Origin: Methylocystis sp. MJC1
GTDB lineage: Bacteria; Pseudomonadota; Alphaproteobacteria; Rhizobiales; Beijerinckiaceae
Assembly: GCF_026427715.1 (NCBI RefSeq)
Contig: NZ_CP107558.1
Span: 186,001 to 250,000, forward strand
Reading direction: 5' to 3'
DNA length: 64,000 bases
The notes under the pieces were generated by a model, which did no database searches, had not been told where the DNA came from, and saw only the letters and a program-made list of their open reading frames with translations. The position numbers were made by a program, and so were the translations under genes. This document shows positions 62,728 through 64,000 of this stretch, one piece after another; the first letter of the stretch is position 1; every line of letters starts with the position of its first letter.

Positions 62728-62808
62728 TGTCGTTGTTCCCTCTTCGCGCCGGACAAAGCGGCGCGTCTGATCCCGGCGCAGCGCGCCGTTACGCGAATTC
62801 GGAGCGGA

Positions 62809-63177
62809 TCAGACCCGGGCGGGCGACGCTCGGGCGGGCGCGTTTCGATTGAAGATCTTTCCCAGCGGGGAGGCGGCCGATTCCGCAGCCTCGATCCGCC
62901 AGTAGGGCTCGAGACGCCGCGCGGGCAGGGACGGCGCATCGCTGTCGATCGCCGTGAGGCCAAGCTGGCAGAGAGAGCAGGAGGCGTGGTCATGCGGCGT
63001 CGGAGCGCCGAAAGGAGCGCCCCTGCCGCCACGCGCGTCGGTTGCCGCGACGATCGCCGCCTGCCTATGACAACCGGCATAGCCTTCGCGCGCCGCGGCG
63101 GCGCCCCATAGGGACGCGCCGAGCTGTGTCAGCAATGCGACACAGACGATCAGCGATGCGAGTAGCCTTTGACGCAT
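62809..63177 (-). CDS. DUF2946 family protein
   Basis: The 122-residue protein has an N-terminal signal-like hydrophobic stretch (RLLASLIVCVALLTQLGASL) and the DUF2946 mark: a short His/Cys motif TPHDHASCSLCQLG at about 64-77. DUF2946 genes are commonly found beside TonB-dependent receptors in Proteobacteria, with a suspected role in metal (often copper) handling. ATG 63177 gives the usual family length; ATG 63240 is possible but neither has a strong ribosome site. It lies 81 bases upstream of the TonB receptor gene in the same direction. Confidence 0.82.
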   Translation of the reverse strand: MRQRLLASLIVCVALLTQLGASLWGAAAAREGYAGCHRQAAIVAATDARGGRGAPFGAPTPHDHASCSLCQLGLTAIDSDAPSLPARRLEPYWRIEAAESAASPLGKIFNRNAPARASPARV

Positions 63178-63247
63178 GGGCCGCCGGTTGGTTGTTCGAA
63201 ACCATGCGGCGATTGCGAAAGAGGCGCCCCACGGCGTCATCGCAATT

Positions 63248-63273
63248 TTGATTGGTGACGTTAACCTTGATTG
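63248..63273. promoter_or_regulatory. Direct repeat in the divergent DUF2946 promoter region
   Basis: TTGATTG occurs at 63248-63254 and 63267-63273, 19 bp apart, inside the 184-bp gap between the two divergent DUF2946-type genes. It could be an operator or promoter element for the uptake locus, but no known consensus (for example Fur) is matched. Confidence 0.2.
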
Positions 63274-63361
63274 CGCGACGCGGGAAACTCTGCCGTTGCT
63301 CGCGAGGCATTCCAAGATTGCTTGCGTTGTCAGAAATCAAAAAATCCATTAAGAGACTTTT

Positions 63362-63784
63362 ATGTCACACATGCGCGACATGGGCGAAAGAATACGCGTG
63401 GCGATAGTAATCGCCGCGGTATGGGCGTTGATGTTCGGCGTGTCCGCGTCAGGCGCGGCGGCTGCAAGCGCCGCTGACATCATCTTAAAAAACAATGATA
63501 AGGCGGGCGTCGGCCTTTTCGCTTGCTTCAAGCGTCATATGACGCAGCGCGCCGACGCCGCGAGCGACAAGGCGCCCGGGACCGATCACGCCGGCAAGCA
63601 TCTTTGCCCGTGTTGTCTTGCGGCGAGCGTGGCGGCGGCCGTCCTGCCAGAGCGGCTCGCGCCGGTTTTGCGGCCGCTGCAGGCGCAGACGCCGGTTTCC
63701 TATTGCTTGGTCGCGCCATCCGCCCCGGACGGTTACTCCTCGCCGTCCATCAACGGGGCCCGAGCGCCACCTTCTGTAATTTAG
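63362..63784 (+). CDS. DUF2946-like small Cys-rich secreted protein
   Basis: The 140-residue protein has a hydrophobic leader (IRVAIVIAAVWALMFGVSAS, cut near AAA about 35) and a Cys cluster DHAGKHLCPCCLAAS at about 76-90 with nearby His, similar to the DUF2946 type. The rest is Ala/Pro-rich. It is divergent from the other DUF2946 gene and 151 bp upstream of exbB. Starts at 63362, 63371 and 63380 are all possible; the first has a purine-rich AAGAGA upstream. A metal-binding periplasmic role is possible but not shown. Confidence 0.72.
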   Translation: MSHMRDMGERIRVAIVIAAVWALMFGVSASGAAAASAADIILKNNDKAGVGLFACFKRHMTQRADAASDKAPGTDHAGKHLCPCCLAASVAAAVLPERLAPVLRPLQAQTPVSYCLVAPSAPDGYSSPSINGARAPPSVI

Positions 63785-63935
63785 AAACTTTCCGATCGGC
63801 GGACCGTAGCGCTGGCTCATGCGCTGCATGCGGGTAAGATCGCCGATCACAGACGCTTCACGCGTCCAGATCACAATAAAACAATGTCAGACGCCGCTGC
63901 TGCTTCGCGCACGCCGTCGAGAATGAGTGAGTTCT

Positions 63936-64000
63936 ATGGATCATACCTCGCTTTCCCCGCTCGCCATGTTTCTCAACGCCGGCCCCGTCGGCAAGGTCGT
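63936..64000 (+). CDS. exbB: ExbB/TolQ-type proton channel protein (3' truncated by window edge)
   Basis: The last 65 bases of the window open a frame that reads MDHTSLSPLAMFLNAGPVGK. The MSPxxMFLxAGxVGKxV pattern is the usual start of ExbB/TolQ, the inner-membrane proton channel that powers TonB- or Tol-driven transport. GAGTGAG lies six bases before ATG 63936. Only 21 codons are visible. Its place beside the TonB receptor and DUF2946 genes suggests ExbB rather than TolQ, with exbD and tonB expected further right. Confidence 0.7.
   Translation, partial: MDHTSLSPLAMFLNAGPVGKV

Overview
The window is a high-GC chromosomal segment that looks like a type II methanotroph of the Methylocystaceae (Methylocystis/Methylosinus group, Alphaproteobacteria). 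The strongest pointer is a complete stand-alone pmoC (2235-3005), a particulate methane monooxygenase subunit with every copper ligand in place. Supporting this are hoxX, a Rhizobiales-type cellulose operon, the aa3 oxidase subunit IV/split pntAA-AB-B arrangement, and Rhizobiales-style palindromic intergenic repeats. I found no tRNA, rRNA, CRISPR array or intact insertion sequence.

Layout. 1-3 kb: the 3' end of hoxX, a 34-bp perfect inverted repeat, and a GlxA/AraC-type regulator divergent from orphan pmoC. 3-8.2 kb: a YgfZ-like folate protein, dihydroorotase, and an arginine to ornithine to proline module (arginine dihydrolase-like plus ornithine cyclodeaminase, with a divergent Lrp/AsnC regulator). 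8.1-9.2 kb: a possible mobile islet bounded by inverted repeats and CTAG, carrying one coiled-coil orphan. 9.2-16.4 kb: small secreted and hypothetical proteins, a large DUF4175 (TIGR02302-like) protein, a HIG1-like membrane protein, a cobalamin adenosyltransferase and mutL. 16.5-21.2 kb: the glycine cleavage operon gcvT-gcvH-gcvPA-gcvPB behind a tandem glycine riboswitch. 21.3-31.6 kb: a large orphan protein, an HdeA-like chaperone, a DUF992 protein, a di-haem peroxidase, an S24 repressor, a Kef-type antiporter, a DUF2147 protein, a glycosyltransferase and a hydrolase.

31.7-41.9 kb: the cellulose operon bcsS, bcsA-bcsB-bcsZ-TPR protein-bcsN, with no bcsC. 42-54 kb: metX-metW, a Crp/Fnr regulator, a DUF1636 protein, pyrophosphatase, a degenerate ECF sigma/anti-sigma pair, fabI, an OprB porin and an lspA-M16-M16 row. 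54.2-60 kb: groES-groEL with a CIRCE operator and a heat-shock-like promoter, then aa3 oxidase subunit IV and the three-gene proton-pumping transhydrogenase. 60-64 kb: a probable metal or siderophore uptake locus, with a TonB-dependent receptor and a DUF2946 protein on one strand, and a DUF2946-like protein and the start of exbB on the other.

Together the genes cover one-carbon and energy metabolism (pMMO subunit, hydrogenase maturation, transhydrogenase, glycine cleavage), envelope and matrix production (cellulose, porin, proteases, lipoprotein peptidase), stress response, and TonB-dependent uptake that would suit the high copper need of a methanotroph. Two families of multi-hairpin repeats recur between genes. 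Starts were chosen from visible Shine-Dalgarno sites and family N-termini; products are inferred from recognised motifs without database searches.
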